DNA of 64,000 nt, taken from assembly GCF_029714305.1 (NCBI RefSeq), contig NZ_CP121647.1:7336501-7400500 (forward strand), given 5' to 3'. A program made the position numbers and the translations under genes. Origin of the DNA: Bradyrhizobium sp. CB3481 (GTDB taxonomy: Bacteria; Pseudomonadota; Alphaproteobacteria; Rhizobiales; Xanthobacteraceae). A model generated the notes under the pieces. The model saw nothing but the letters and a program-made list of their open reading frames with translations. It made no database searches and had not been told where the DNA came from. Each line of letters starts with the position of its first letter. The first letter of the stretch is position 1. This document shows positions 36,756-44,172 of this stretch, piece after piece.

Positions 36756-36825
36756 ATGCCTGCAGTCCGTTTCGCGACGTCGCCTTTGCTGTGTCATCGC
36801 CGGCTTCGGGCGAGGGAAAACCATT

Positions 36826-38013
36826 GTGAGCGTCACTCCCCCTAAGCCTTCGCCTGCCAAGCCTGCGCCCGCCAAGTCTTTGGCCGCCAAATCCCCGCCG
36901 CCCAAGCATCTGCCGAGCGAGCGCCAGCTTGCCCATGAAGGCGAAGGCACGCCGGTCGTCGAGAGCAAGCTCGAGCTGCCCCCGATCATCCGCCGCCAGG
37001 AAGTGGTGGCGATCTGCCTCGTCGGCCTCCTGATCATCTGCATTGTCACCGGCCTCTATCTGGCGAAGGCATTCTTTCTGCCGATCACCATGGCCTTCAT
37101 CGTCGGCACCATGCTGTCGCCGGCCGCAAGTCTTCTGGAGCGGTTGCGCATTCCGCGCGCGCTCGCAGCTGTCCTGATCGTCACCGCTGCCGGCGCCGGT
37201 GCCGCGTTCATGGTGGGCTTGATCGCTTCGCCCGCGGTGGAATGGAGCGGCAAGCTCCCCGAACTGGGCGCCATGCTGAAGGACAAGCTGCACGTGTTCG
37301 ACCGGCCGCTGGCGCTATGGCAGGAACTTCAGAGCATGATCGGCGGCCCCGGCACGCTGACGACATTGCATCTGCCGAAGATCGACTGGGTGCAGCCGAC
37401 GCTGGAATTCCTGTCACCGACCTTCACCGAATTCCTGCTCTTCGTCGTCACCCTGATCCTGTTCATCGCGAGCTGGCGCGACCTGCGGCGGGCCATGATC
37501 ATGAATTTCGGCGAGCGCGAATGGCGGCTGCGGACGCTGCGGATCCTCAACGAGATCGAGGATCATCTCGGCAACTACCTTCTGGTCGTGACCACGATCA
37601 ATATCGGGGTCGGCATCGCCACCGGTCTGATCTGCGCCGTCACGGGCATGCCCAATCCGGCCGGCCTCGGCGCGCTCGCCGCAATCCTCAACTACATTCC
37701 GATCATCGGTCCCGTCGCGATGTTCGCGGTGCTGGTGGTGGTCGGTGTCGTCTCGTTCCCGACCCTGAGCGGCGGCCTTTTGGCATCGGCGATCTTTGCG
37801 TGCATGACGTTCATGGAAGGCCATTTCCTGACGCCGACGATCGTCGGACGCCGCCTGGCCTTGAACGCGCTCGCCGTGTTCCTGGCGCTGGCGTTCTGGA
37901 CCTGGCTGTGGGGACCGATGGGCGCGTTCCTGTCCTCGCCGCTTCTGATCGTTGCGCTGATCGTGAAGGAGCACCTGATGCCTCCAGATGCCCCGCAACT
38001 GCCGGAGGGCTAG
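36826..38013 (+). CDS. AI-2E family transporter (PerM/TqsA-like permease)
   Basis: 395 aa from GTG 36826, which has GAGGG 9 nt upstream; the frame open from 36601 covers the two promoters and is not protein-like. After a Pro/Ala/Lys-rich cytoplasmic tail (about 60 aa) come about eight membrane segments, including AFFLPITMAFIVGTMLSPAA and the conserved NYIPIIGPVAMFAVL and EGHFLTPTIVGRRL. Proteins of this family export or move small molecules; a role in AI-2 is shown only for some. The promoter suggests a stress-linked envelope role. Confidence 0.88.
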   Translation: MSVTPPKPSPAKPAPAKSLAAKSPPPKHLPSERQLAHEGEGTPVVESKLELPPIIRRQEVVAICLVGLLIICIVTGLYLAKAFFLPITMAFIVGTMLSPAASLLERLRIPRALAAVLIVTAAGAGAAFMVGLIASPAVEWSGKLPELGAMLKDKLHVFDRPLALWQELQSMIGGPGTLTTLHLPKIDWVQPTLEFLSPTFTEFLLFVVTLILFIASWRDLRRAMIMNFGEREWRLRTLRILNEIEDHLGNYLLVVTTINIGVGIATGLICAVTGMPNPAGLGALAAILNYIPIIGPVAMFAVLVVVGVVSFPTLSGGLLASAIFACMTFMEGHFLTPTIVGRRLALNALAVFLALAFWTWLWGPMGAFLSSPLLIVALIVKEHLMPPDAPQLPEG

Positions 38014-38018
38014 TTCAA

Positions 38019-38043
38019 GGAACTTCCCGTTCCGCGAGGCGTT
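38019..38043 (+). promoter_or_regulatory. EcfG-type promoter for the DUF883 gene
   Basis: GGAAC (38019-38023), 16 nt, CGTT (38040-38043), perfect match, beginning 6 nt after the AI-2E stop and 37 nt before the DUF883 start. Confidence 0.8.
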
Positions 38044-38079
38044 TGTTCCAGAGCTGAATTCGGTAACCGGGAGCTTTCG

Positions 38080-38439
38080 ATGTCTGACGCCGCCTTCAAG
38101 AATCTGACGGACAAAGCGACCTCTGAACGCCTGCAAAAGGAAGTCACTGCCGTGAAAAACGATATCGCAGCCCTGACCGAGCAGATCACCGATGCGCTGA
38201 ACAGTTTTGCCGGCACCGCCAGCAAGCAGGCCCGGCGCGGCTACAACGAGGCCCGCGCCAACGCCGAAGCTGCGGTCGACGACATGTCCGAGCGCGGCAG
38301 TGCGATGATGGATGCTGCGCAGAACGCGGCCTCTTCGATCGAGGAGACGCTGGAGGACGTCATCACGCAGCGCCCGCTGGCGACCGTCGGCCTTGCGCTC
38401 GGCCTCGGCTTCCTGATCGGCGTGACGTGGCGAAGATAG
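38080..38439 (+). CDS. DUF883 family (ElaB/YqjD-like) membrane-anchored protein
   Basis: 119 aa. A long amphipathic coiled helix (LQKEVTAVKNDIAALTEQIT through IEETLEDVITQRP) is followed by one C-terminal membrane segment with Gly zipper (ATVGLALGLGFLIGVTWRR), the standard plan of the family. E. coli homologues are stress-induced inner-membrane anchors for ribosomes. The last four codons lie in the first unit of a 15-bp triple tandem repeat. Confidence 0.88.
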   Translation: MSDAAFKNLTDKATSERLQKEVTAVKNDIAALTEQITDALNSFAGTASKQARRGYNEARANAEAAVDDMSERGSAMMDAAQNAASSIEETLEDVITQRPLATVGLALGLGFLIGVTWRR

Positions 38440-38472
38440 TTTTGGCGAAGATAGCTTTGGCGCAGGTAGATG
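38428..38472 (+). repeat. 15-bp tandem repeat (x3) at the DUF883 stop codon
   Basis: TGGCGAAGATAGTTT (38428), TGGCGAAGATAGCTT (38443) and TGGCGCAGGTAGATG (38458). Each unit repeats the Trp-Arg-Arg-stop codons, so it is a local slippage duplication of the gene end. Confidence 0.8.
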
Positions 38473-38587
38473 TAGCGCCGGCATTTTCGGCGCCGAGAAT
38501 CGTTCACGGTGCGCGCCGGCCGCGGCGACGTTGCGGCGCGCGGTGTCATTTGTTTCGGTGGCGTCGTTTTCAGATCGAGGCCGGATC

Positions 38588-39034
38588 ATGCTTCAACGGT
38601 TCATCGATGATTTCAAGGATTCGGCAGGCAGCGCGCTGCGGCTGACGTCGCTGGCAGCAGCGGCGGCGATGGCGCTGCTGGTCACGACCGCCTTTCTGTG
38701 CGCAGCGGCTTTCGTGTTCGTGTTGCAGAACTACGGCCCTGTGCAGGCCTGCCTCACCGGCGCTGCGATCTTCTTTGTCGTCGCCATGATCGCCGCCGGC
38801 TGCTACATGATGCGCAAGCGGCAGATCGAAGCGCGCGCGGAGCAGGCAGCCAAGGCCGCCAAATCGACCGCGCAGACCATGCTGTCCGACCCCGCGATGG
38901 TTGCCGTCGGCCTCCAGGTGATCCGCGCCGTCGGCATCAAGCGGCTGATCCCGATCCTCGCCATCGGCGGCCTCGCGCTGGGGTTTTTGGCGAGCCGCGC
39001 CAATGCGAGCAGCAACGAAGCGCCGGCGGAGTAA
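38588..39034 (+). CDS. Phage holin-like / DUF1469-type membrane protein
   Basis: 148 aa from ATG 38588. Two adjacent hydrophobic helices (about residues 22-45 and 54-72) followed by a charged RKRQIEARAEQAAKAAK segment, then a C-terminal hydrophobic stretch (LIPILAIGGLALGFLAS). Such proteins are common partners of DUF883 genes, the pair recalling YqjD-YqjE of enterobacteria. It probably shares the EcfG promoter upstream of the DUF883 gene. Confidence 0.7.
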   Translation: MLQRFIDDFKDSAGSALRLTSLAAAAAMALLVTTAFLCAAAFVFVLQNYGPVQACLTGAAIFFVVAMIAAGCYMMRKRQIEARAEQAAKAAKSTAQTMLSDPAMVAVGLQVIRAVGIKRLIPILAIGGLALGFLASRANASSNEAPAE

Positions 39035-39058
39035 CTAAAAGTAGCACCACACACCGCT

Positions 39059-39158
39059 GTCATCCTCCGCGCAGGTGGAGGATCCAGTACGCCGCGGCTT
39101 ATCGGTTCAATCATTGGCGTCTCTGGGATACTGGATCCCCGCCTTCGCGGGGACGACA
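39059..39158. repeat. Dispersed palindromic repeat, GATCCAGTA/TACTGGATC family (copy 1)
   Basis: GTCATCCTCCGC...GGATCCAGTACGCC at the left mirrors TACTGGATCCCCGCC...GGGGACGAC at the right. A related copy with the same plan is at 57276-57375. Confidence 0.85.
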
Positions 39159-39708
39159 ACGGAATATGAGGCGGCGATCTCGCGACATGATTTGCCCGAG
39201 GTTTGCTGAAACTTTCCGCCCTCTCCAATCAGAGGGCACAGGGAAGACCGGGTGCGCGCCGCACCCGCGGTCTCGCGTGCTGTTTGCGCATAGGCAAGAG
39301 ATGCACACGAGCATACAGGTTCGGCGGAAGCATCCCGGCCTTCCCTGCGCAATGGCTTTACGGCTTACTTCGTGCTCTTCCCGGAGAACGGCTCTTTTGC
39401 CTCCGTCGTCCCTGGGATGCTTTCGCTTCCCAGCGGACTTAACGCCAGCACCACGGCGCCAGAACCACACAACTTGACCGTACGCCTCAGCCAGACTCGT
39501 CAGTTACGGCCTTGGCGTCCATCGCATCTCGCCGCGCGTCAGTGACGATGGCCAACGCCCCTCATCTCGCGGTGAGACGGCCGATCTTATGCCGCTGATT
39601 TGGGTAAAAACGGAAGCGGAATATTTCTGGTTTTCAGAAATTATTAGCTTGACGCGACTTCCGAAAATCGGAAGTGAGTTGCCCGTCGGGCAGTCACATT
39701 GACGGTGC
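39159..39708. other. Long non-coding composite intergenic element
   Basis: About 550 nt without a credible gene on either strand. It contains a GGGTGCGCGCCGCACCC hairpin near 39249, an AT-rich block near 39605-39650, an ACTTCCG/CGGAAGT hairpin at about 39657-39676 and GCCCGTCGGGC (39681-39691). From memory the text resembles a high-copy intergenic sequence in Bradyrhizobium genomes; I cannot confirm that here. It could be a structured RNA or a degenerate mobile element. Confidence 0.5.
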
Positions 39709-39801
39709 GTAGGGTGGGCAAAGCGACAGCGTGCCCACCATCAAACAGCACGATCGGTGATGGATGGTGGGCACGTCTCTTGCGCTCCTTTGCCCACCCT
39801 A
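39709..39801. repeat. Dispersed palindromic repeat, GTAGGGTGGGC family (copy 2)
   Basis: GTAGGGTGGGCAAAGCG and CGTGCCCACCAT on the left mirror ATGGATGGTGGGCACG and CTTTGCCCACCCTA on the right, the same design as 6070-6162. Confidence 0.85.
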
Positions 39802-39825
39802 AGGCACCCATTGCGCGTCAGCCGA

Positions 39826-40239
39826 TCACGTCACACAGCGGCCGGGCTGGAGCAGCTTGGCGATTTCGGTGAGCACGCTGACCGGCGGCTCGCAGGCGAT
39901 CGTCGTCTTCGATGCGCCGGGCTTAGATCCTTCCTTAGATCCCTCGGGCTTGGCCGGCGGCGCGGGGCGGTTCCGCGCCTCTTCCTTGACCACGGGAACA
40001 CGGACGACCACCGACGTGTCGTCGAGGCCGACGGCGCGGATCGTAATCGTCTCGGTCTGGTTGGAAGCGGCTTTGAGCGCGCTGCGATCAGCCTTGCTGG
40101 TGCGATTGACATCCGAGTGAGGCGAGGTTCCGGCAAGCTGCCGAAGGCCAGCGAGATCATGACCCGAGGCCAGTTGAACCGCGCCGAGCGTTGCGGAACC
40201 GGCGAGAAAACCAAAAAATACTTTGAAAATCTGTGACAT
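39826..40239 (-). CDS. Hypothetical exported protein, 137 aa
   Basis: From ATG 40239 with AGAAGG upstream. A signal-like N-terminus (MSQIFKVFFGFLAGSATLGA) precedes a hydrophilic region with ETITIRAVGLDDTSVVVRVP, a Lys/Pro/Ser-rich linker, and a C-terminal block with two cysteines (IACEPPVSVLTEIAKLLQPG, then RCVT). I do not recognise a family. The C-terminal block looks conserved and may form one disulfide. Confidence 0.65.
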   Translation of the reverse strand: MSQIFKVFFGFLAGSATLGAVQLASGHDLAGLRQLAGTSPHSDVNRTSKADRSALKAASNQTETITIRAVGLDDTSVVVRVPVVKEEARNRPAPPAKPEGSKEGSKPGASKTTIACEPPVSVLTEIAKLLQPGRCVT

Positions 40240-40423
40240 GACCTTCTGTCCCGCGCCCCAATGGCGACGAGACGACAACCCGATCCGAGCCGCAGGGGGT
40301 CCGGCGCTTCTCGATCACTTAACCGTGTACGAAAAATATTTCGAAACCGCCGGAACGAAATCGGGGGCCTCGGAGTCATCTCGGCAGCCGGTTATTCCCC
40401 CTGCCCCATTGACCGGCGACGTA
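40240..40423 (+). ncRNA. Candidate small RNA upstream of an orphan terminator (5' end not defined)
   Basis: There is no plus-strand gene within 1.2 kb upstream of the very strong plus-strand terminator at 40424-40465. A short transcript starting somewhere in this gap would explain it. The stretch just before the terminator contains a GGGGG and CCCCC pair and a C-rich CCCCCTGCCCC segment that could pair with ribosome binding sites. No convincing promoter was found. Confidence 0.35.
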
Positions 40424-40465
40424 GGGCGCGACCGTGGTGATGCCGGTCGCGCCCTGCTTTTTTTT
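40424..40465 (+). terminator. Strong orphan intrinsic terminator
   Basis: GGGCGCGACCG (40424-40434) pairs perfectly with CGGTCGCGCCC (40444-40454), then a run of eight T from 40458. It works only in the plus direction. Confidence 0.85.
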
Positions 40466-40561
40466 GTGCGTTCTGCTGTTTGTGCGTATTGAGATCATCG
40501 AAGATCTCCAACCGGCAGACCCTGCCCGACGTTCTCTGCGCAGCAGTCTCGTTACACTTTC

Positions 40562-41071
40562 ATGGACTACCAAGCTGCGATCCTCAGCTCCGCTGTGCTG
40601 GACGTTCTGCGCGCGTTCGATCCGAGAGTGGTCGGAACGCTGCCGCTCGGGCTTTCCGTTCCAGGAAGCGACGTCGATATCGTTTGCCACGCCTCCGAGC
40701 CGACCGTTTTGGCAGAGGCGATCTGGGCGCACTACCGGTGCTGCGATGGCTTTGCGCTCTATCAGTGGCTCGCTCAAGAACGACCGCTGATCGCGCGTTT
40801 CGAATGGGGCGGCTGGTCCTTCGAGGTGTTCGGCGACCATCGTCCGGTCGATCAGCAGCGGGGCTGGCTGCATTTCGAGATCGAAAGGCGGCTGCTGGTG
40901 CTCGACGACGGTCGCCTGAGGAAAGCTGTCGCCCGGCAAAGATCGCAGGGCGTCAAGACGGAGCCGGCCTTTGCGGCCGTGCTTGGAATACCCGGCGATC
41001 CCTATCTCGGCCTGCTCGATCTGGCCGGCGAGACCGACGCGCAACTGCGCCGCCGCCTGAGCCGGTTGTGA
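40562..41071 (+). CDS. DUF4269 family protein (nucleotidyltransferase-like fold)
   Basis: 169 aa. The text VVGTLPLGLSVPGSDVDIVC holds the G-S-x-D-x-D pattern of polymerase-beta-type nucleotidyltransferases, and VFGDHRPVDQQRGWLHFEIE is typical of DUF4269. Whether it transfers nucleotides, and to what, is unknown. It is followed after 57 nt by the enolase-superfamily gene. Confidence 0.8.
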   Translation: MDYQAAILSSAVLDVLRAFDPRVVGTLPLGLSVPGSDVDIVCHASEPTVLAEAIWAHYRCCDGFALYQWLAQERPLIARFEWGGWSFEVFGDHRPVDQQRGWLHFEIERRLLVLDDGRLRKAVARQRSQGVKTEPAFAAVLGIPGDPYLGLLDLAGETDAQLRRRLSRL

Positions 41072-41128
41072 AGCAGCCTGCGACGCTGCTAGCCTGCCTC
41101 CCAACAAGAAAACGCGGGTGGAAGCACA

Positions 41129-42217
41129 ATGGCCCCTATCAAAAAAATCGAAACCGGACTGTACCGGATCCCCCTCACCGTCACCCTTTCCGACAGCACG
41201 CATGGCGAGATCAGCGCATTCGAGCTGATTACCGTTCGGCTCCACGATGCCGACGGCGCCGAGGGCGTCGGCTATACCTATACGGTCGGCCGCAACGGCG
41301 GCGCGGTGGCCGATATCCTGCGGCGGGAAATTCCTGATATGATCGAGGGCCGCGAGGCCGACGATACCGAAGCGATCTGGCATCAGGTGTGGTGGGGCCT
41401 GCATTATGGCGGGCGCGGCGGACCGCCGGTGCTGGCGCAGTCGGCGCTCGACATCGCGCTGTGGGACCTGAAGGCGCGCCGCGCCAATCTGCCGCTGTAC
41501 CGCCTGCTCGGCGGCTTCGACGGTCGCGTGCCCTGCTATGCCGGCGGCATCGACCTCGATCTCTCCGTTACCGACCTGTTGAAGCAGACCGACGATAATC
41601 TCGCCAAGGGCTTTCGCGCGATCAAGATGAAGGCCGGCCGCCCCGATCTCGCCTCCGACGTCGCGCGGGTGCAGGCGATGCGAAAGCATCTCGGCGACGG
41701 CTTTCCGCTGATGGTCGATGCCAACATGAAATGGACGGTCGAGGAAGCGATCCGCGCCGCCCGCGCCTTCCAGCCCTATGATCTGACCTGGCTCGAAGAG
41801 CCGATCATCCCCGACGATATCGCCGGCCATGCCCGCATCATGGCCGCCGGCGGCGTTCCGATCGCGGCCGGCGAAAACCTGCGCTCGCTGTGGGAGTTCA
41901 AGAACTACATCGCCGCCGGCGCGGTGTCCTATCCGGAGCCCGACGTCACCAATTGCGGCGGCGTCACGGTTTTCATGAAGATCGCGCGGCTGGCCGAAGC
42001 GTTCAATCTGCCGGTGACCAGCCACGGCGCGCATGACGTCACCGTGCACCTGCTCGCGGCCTGCCCGAACCGCTCCTATCTGGAGGCGCATGGATTTGGC
42101 CTCGATCGCTATATCGCGCACCCGCTGGTGCTCGATCAGGGCATGGCGCTTGCGCCGGCGCGGCCCGGACATGGCGTTGCGTTCGATTGGGAAGGCTTGT
42201 CGCGGCTGGCGGGGTGA
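41129..42217 (+). CDS. Mandelate racemase/muconate lactonizing enzyme family protein (enolase superfamily)
   Basis: 362 aa. The barrel catalytic residues are readable: KxK in FRAIKMKAGRPD (about residue 167), the metal ligands in LMVDANMKW, LTWLEEPI and AAGENL, and the His in PVTSHGAHD. The KxK-plus-His pattern fits the mandelate racemase subgroup, which abstracts the alpha-proton of a carboxylate and commonly dehydrates sugar acids. Exact substrate unknown; no sugar transporter is beside it, though an MFS carrier follows on the other strand. Confidence 0.85.
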   Translation: MAPIKKIETGLYRIPLTVTLSDSTHGEISAFELITVRLHDADGAEGVGYTYTVGRNGGAVADILRREIPDMIEGREADDTEAIWHQVWWGLHYGGRGGPPVLAQSALDIALWDLKARRANLPLYRLLGGFDGRVPCYAGGIDLDLSVTDLLKQTDDNLAKGFRAIKMKAGRPDLASDVARVQAMRKHLGDGFPLMVDANMKWTVEEAIRAARAFQPYDLTWLEEPIIPDDIAGHARIMAAGGVPIAAGENLRSLWEFKNYIAAGAVSYPEPDVTNCGGVTVFMKIARLAEAFNLPVTSHGAHDVTVHLLAACPNRSYLEAHGFGLDRYIAHPLVLDQGMALAPARPGHGVAFDWEGLSRLAG

Positions 42218-42251
42218 CCGCGCTTGTGCAGGAGGCTCTCTCGGGCCGCGC

Positions 42252-42467
42252 CTACTCTTTTCGTTCCTTTGACTGCCGCTCGCGTGCCCGCAGATAGCTG
42301 AGGCCGTGCACGGTCAGGCGGCCGGGATCCTGCGTTCCCTGCTCCGCAACCTTCTTGATATGCCGCGCGAGATCGCGCTGCGTCTGCATGTCCAGCTCAT
42401 GCCTGGTCATGGAGCGATAGATGTTGATCGCGCGCGCGAGCGGCTTTGCAATGTTCAATGAGGCCAT
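42252..42467 (-). CDS. Hypothetical protein, 71 aa
   Basis: From ATG 42467 to TAG 42252 (a TTG 9 nt earlier is open). Highly charged and helical: ARAINIYRSMTRHELDMQTQ, then RHIKKVAEQGTQDPGRLTVH. No ribosome site is obvious. The order of residues looks protein-like rather than random. It lies downstream of the MFS gene on the same strand. Confidence 0.5.
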   Translation of the reverse strand: MASLNIAKPLARAINIYRSMTRHELDMQTQRDLARHIKKVAEQGTQDPGRLTVHGLSYLRARERQSKERKE

Positions 42468-42554
42468 GTCGGGCAACGCACGATCCGTCGTGGTGTTCCT
42501 GTTCCCGCGGCGCGCGGGAACAAAGGCAAGGCCGGCGTCGTCCCATCCGCGCCG

Positions 42555-43832
42555 CTACGCCATTTGCCGCGCCTTCATCTCCTCGCTCGGCTTGACGTCC
42601 TGTGAGCGGCTGTAGATCGCGACCGCCGCGAGGAGCACCAGCGTCAGCGCGCCGAACAGCGCGCGGTAGGCCTCTTCGGTGCGCGCGCCGCCGGCGAGCG
42701 GTTCGAACGCGCCGACGATGATGCCGGACAGCGTCTGCATGCAGGCGACGCCGAGCATCACAGCCGTGTTCATCGTCGAAATGCCGCGGCCGATCAGCCG
42801 GTCCGGGAAGATGCCGCGGCCGTGCGTCATCACCATGGTGCTGGAGGCCGAGAAGAAGCCCATGGCGATGATCACTGATATCGGCAGCCAGGCGGGCGGA
42901 TGCGAGAACAGCGCGAGGACCGCGAGTAGCGCTGTTATCACCAGCGTGCCGCCGATCGCGATGCCCTTGCGGGTGTCGAGCCGGCGGTCGAGCGGGCCGA
43001 AGGCGAGCATGCCGCATTGATAGGCGATGACCGCGACGAACAGCACGTTGCCCGCCGCGATCGGGCTCAACCCATGCACCTCGCGCAGGAACGGCCCGCC
43101 CCACAGGCCCTGCACGGTGAAGGTGCAGGCATAGTTGCAGAAGTTCAGCGCCAGGATCGGCTTGAGACGCGGGTTGCGCAGCACCTCGAGGAGGCCGCGG
43201 AGCATCTCGCTGGGCGGCTCGGCCTTGCGGGACAGAAAGGGATGGCCGGGCGGCGCATCGCGCACCACGAGGAAGATCGCGACCGTCGCCAGCGCCGTGA
43301 AGATGACGACGGCGCCGAATACCGGCCGCCAGCCGATCGCCTGCGCCGCCCAGGCCAGCGGCGTGGTGGCGGCGAGATTGCCGAGCAGGCCGATCGACAG
43401 CACGATGGCGGTCAGCGTCGAGAAGCGGTCCGGCGGAAACCAGCGCGAGATCACCACCATGCTGCCGATCAGCATCACGCCGCAGCCGGCGCCCATCAGC
43501 ATCCGCCCGGTCAGCAGCGCGGGCCAGCCCGGCGCCAGCGTGAACAGCGCGCCGCCGAGGCTGGCGACGATCAGCATGCCGACCACGGTGTAGCGCGGCC
43601 CGAAGCGGTCGAAGAAAAAGCCGCAGGGAATCTGCATCGCGGCAAAGCCGAAGAAGAAGGCACCGGTCAGCGCTCCCAGCGCCTCCGGCCCGATCGAAAG
43701 ATCGCGCATCAGATCGAGGCCGATGGTGACGTTGGAAGCGCGGAAAAAATGGCTGGCGACATAGGCGGTCGCCATGGTCGCAACGATGATCAGGCCCCGG
43801 CGGTAGGGGAAAGGCCGCTCGGCGGGCTGCAT
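42555..43832 (-). CDS. MFS transporter
   Basis: 425 aa from ATG 43832 (frame open to 43898). Twelve hydrophobic segments in two halves, with the MFS loop signature FFFDRFGPRYTVVGML after helix 2 and ISRWFPPDRFSTLTAIVLS after helix 4. The text resembles the anion:cation symporter-like or nitrate/carboxylate carriers, but the substrate is not clear. It is convergent with the enolase-superfamily gene, which may produce or use its substrate; that is inference. Confidence 0.88.
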   Translation of the reverse strand: MQPAERPFPYRRGLIIVATMATAYVASHFFRASNVTIGLDLMRDLSIGPEALGALTGAFFFGFAAMQIPCGFFFDRFGPRYTVVGMLIVASLGGALFTLAPGWPALLTGRMLMGAGCGVMLIGSMVVISRWFPPDRFSTLTAIVLSIGLLGNLAATTPLAWAAQAIGWRPVFGAVVIFTALATVAIFLVVRDAPPGHPFLSRKAEPPSEMLRGLLEVLRNPRLKPILALNFCNYACTFTVQGLWGGPFLREVHGLSPIAAGNVLFVAVIAYQCGMLAFGPLDRRLDTRKGIAIGGTLVITALLAVLALFSHPPAWLPISVIIAMGFFSASSTMVMTHGRGIFPDRLIGRGISTMNTAVMLGVACMQTLSGIIVGAFEPLAGGARTEEAYRALFGALTLVLLAAVAIYSRSQDVKPSEEMKARQMA

Positions 43833-43950
43833 CGGAGAATGGGCGTTTCCGGTTGTTATTGTTCCGGCGAGCCTATGCGCGGGGCATGCGCAATTCAACC
43901 CGCAATGCGACGCATCTCAGGCGGCAGCAAGCGTCGGGCCTTTTCACGCG
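43833..43950. other. Upstream region of the MFS gene
   Basis: Between the MFS start and the 3' end of the candidate small RNA. It should hold the MFS promoter; no clear boxes were found. Confidence 0.3.
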
Positions 43951-44086
43951 CAAAAAAATCCGGCGCGCTAGGTGGGACGCGCCGGATTAGTCCAACCAGC
44001 TTTCAAATCAGGGCTGGTGGCCCGAGCCAGGGGGAGGTGCCTGGCCTCGAACTCAGATCGCCCGTCCCAAGGCGTCGTCCAATGTC
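43951..44086 (-). ncRNA. Candidate trans-acting small RNA with anti-Shine-Dalgarno loop
   Basis: On the minus strand a TATTAT box (44098-44093) is followed by about 135 nt holding three stem-loops. SL1 is GCCAGG/CCTGGC (44045-44026) with loop CACCTCCC, complementary to ribosome binding sites. SL2 is ACCAGC/GCTGGT (44018-43995). SL3 is an 11-bp intrinsic terminator ending in T7. There is no ORF. A -35 box is not convincing, so it could instead be the processed 3' part of the NYN gene's mRNA, which ends 87 nt upstream. Confidence 0.5.
43952..43988 (-). terminator. Intrinsic terminator (end of candidate sRNA / NYN transcript)
   Basis: AATCCGGCGCG (43957-43967) and CGCGCCGGATT (43978-43988) make an 11-bp stem; on the minus strand it is followed by T5-T7. 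Nearly the same terminator follows phyR at 45144-45176. Confidence 0.85.
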
Positions 44087-44172
44087 ACGATGATAATACC
44101 GCAATCCGCCCGAACACGACGTGAACTGGATCACAGAATGCGCGCATCTGGCGCAACCACGGACCAACAGGG

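Noticed and set aside
36603..37049. Long upstream extension of the L,D-transpeptidase
   Set aside because: Antisense to the AI-2E gene and it contains both EcfG promoters; the signal peptide begins at 36602.
40376..42172. 598-aa open frame on the minus strand
   Set aside because: Antisense to the enolase-superfamily and DUF4269 genes, which have clear catalytic motifs.
44010..44060. Possible tRNA-like fragment
   Set aside because: No acceptor stem, T-loop or anticodon arm; better explained as a stem-loop of the candidate sRNA.
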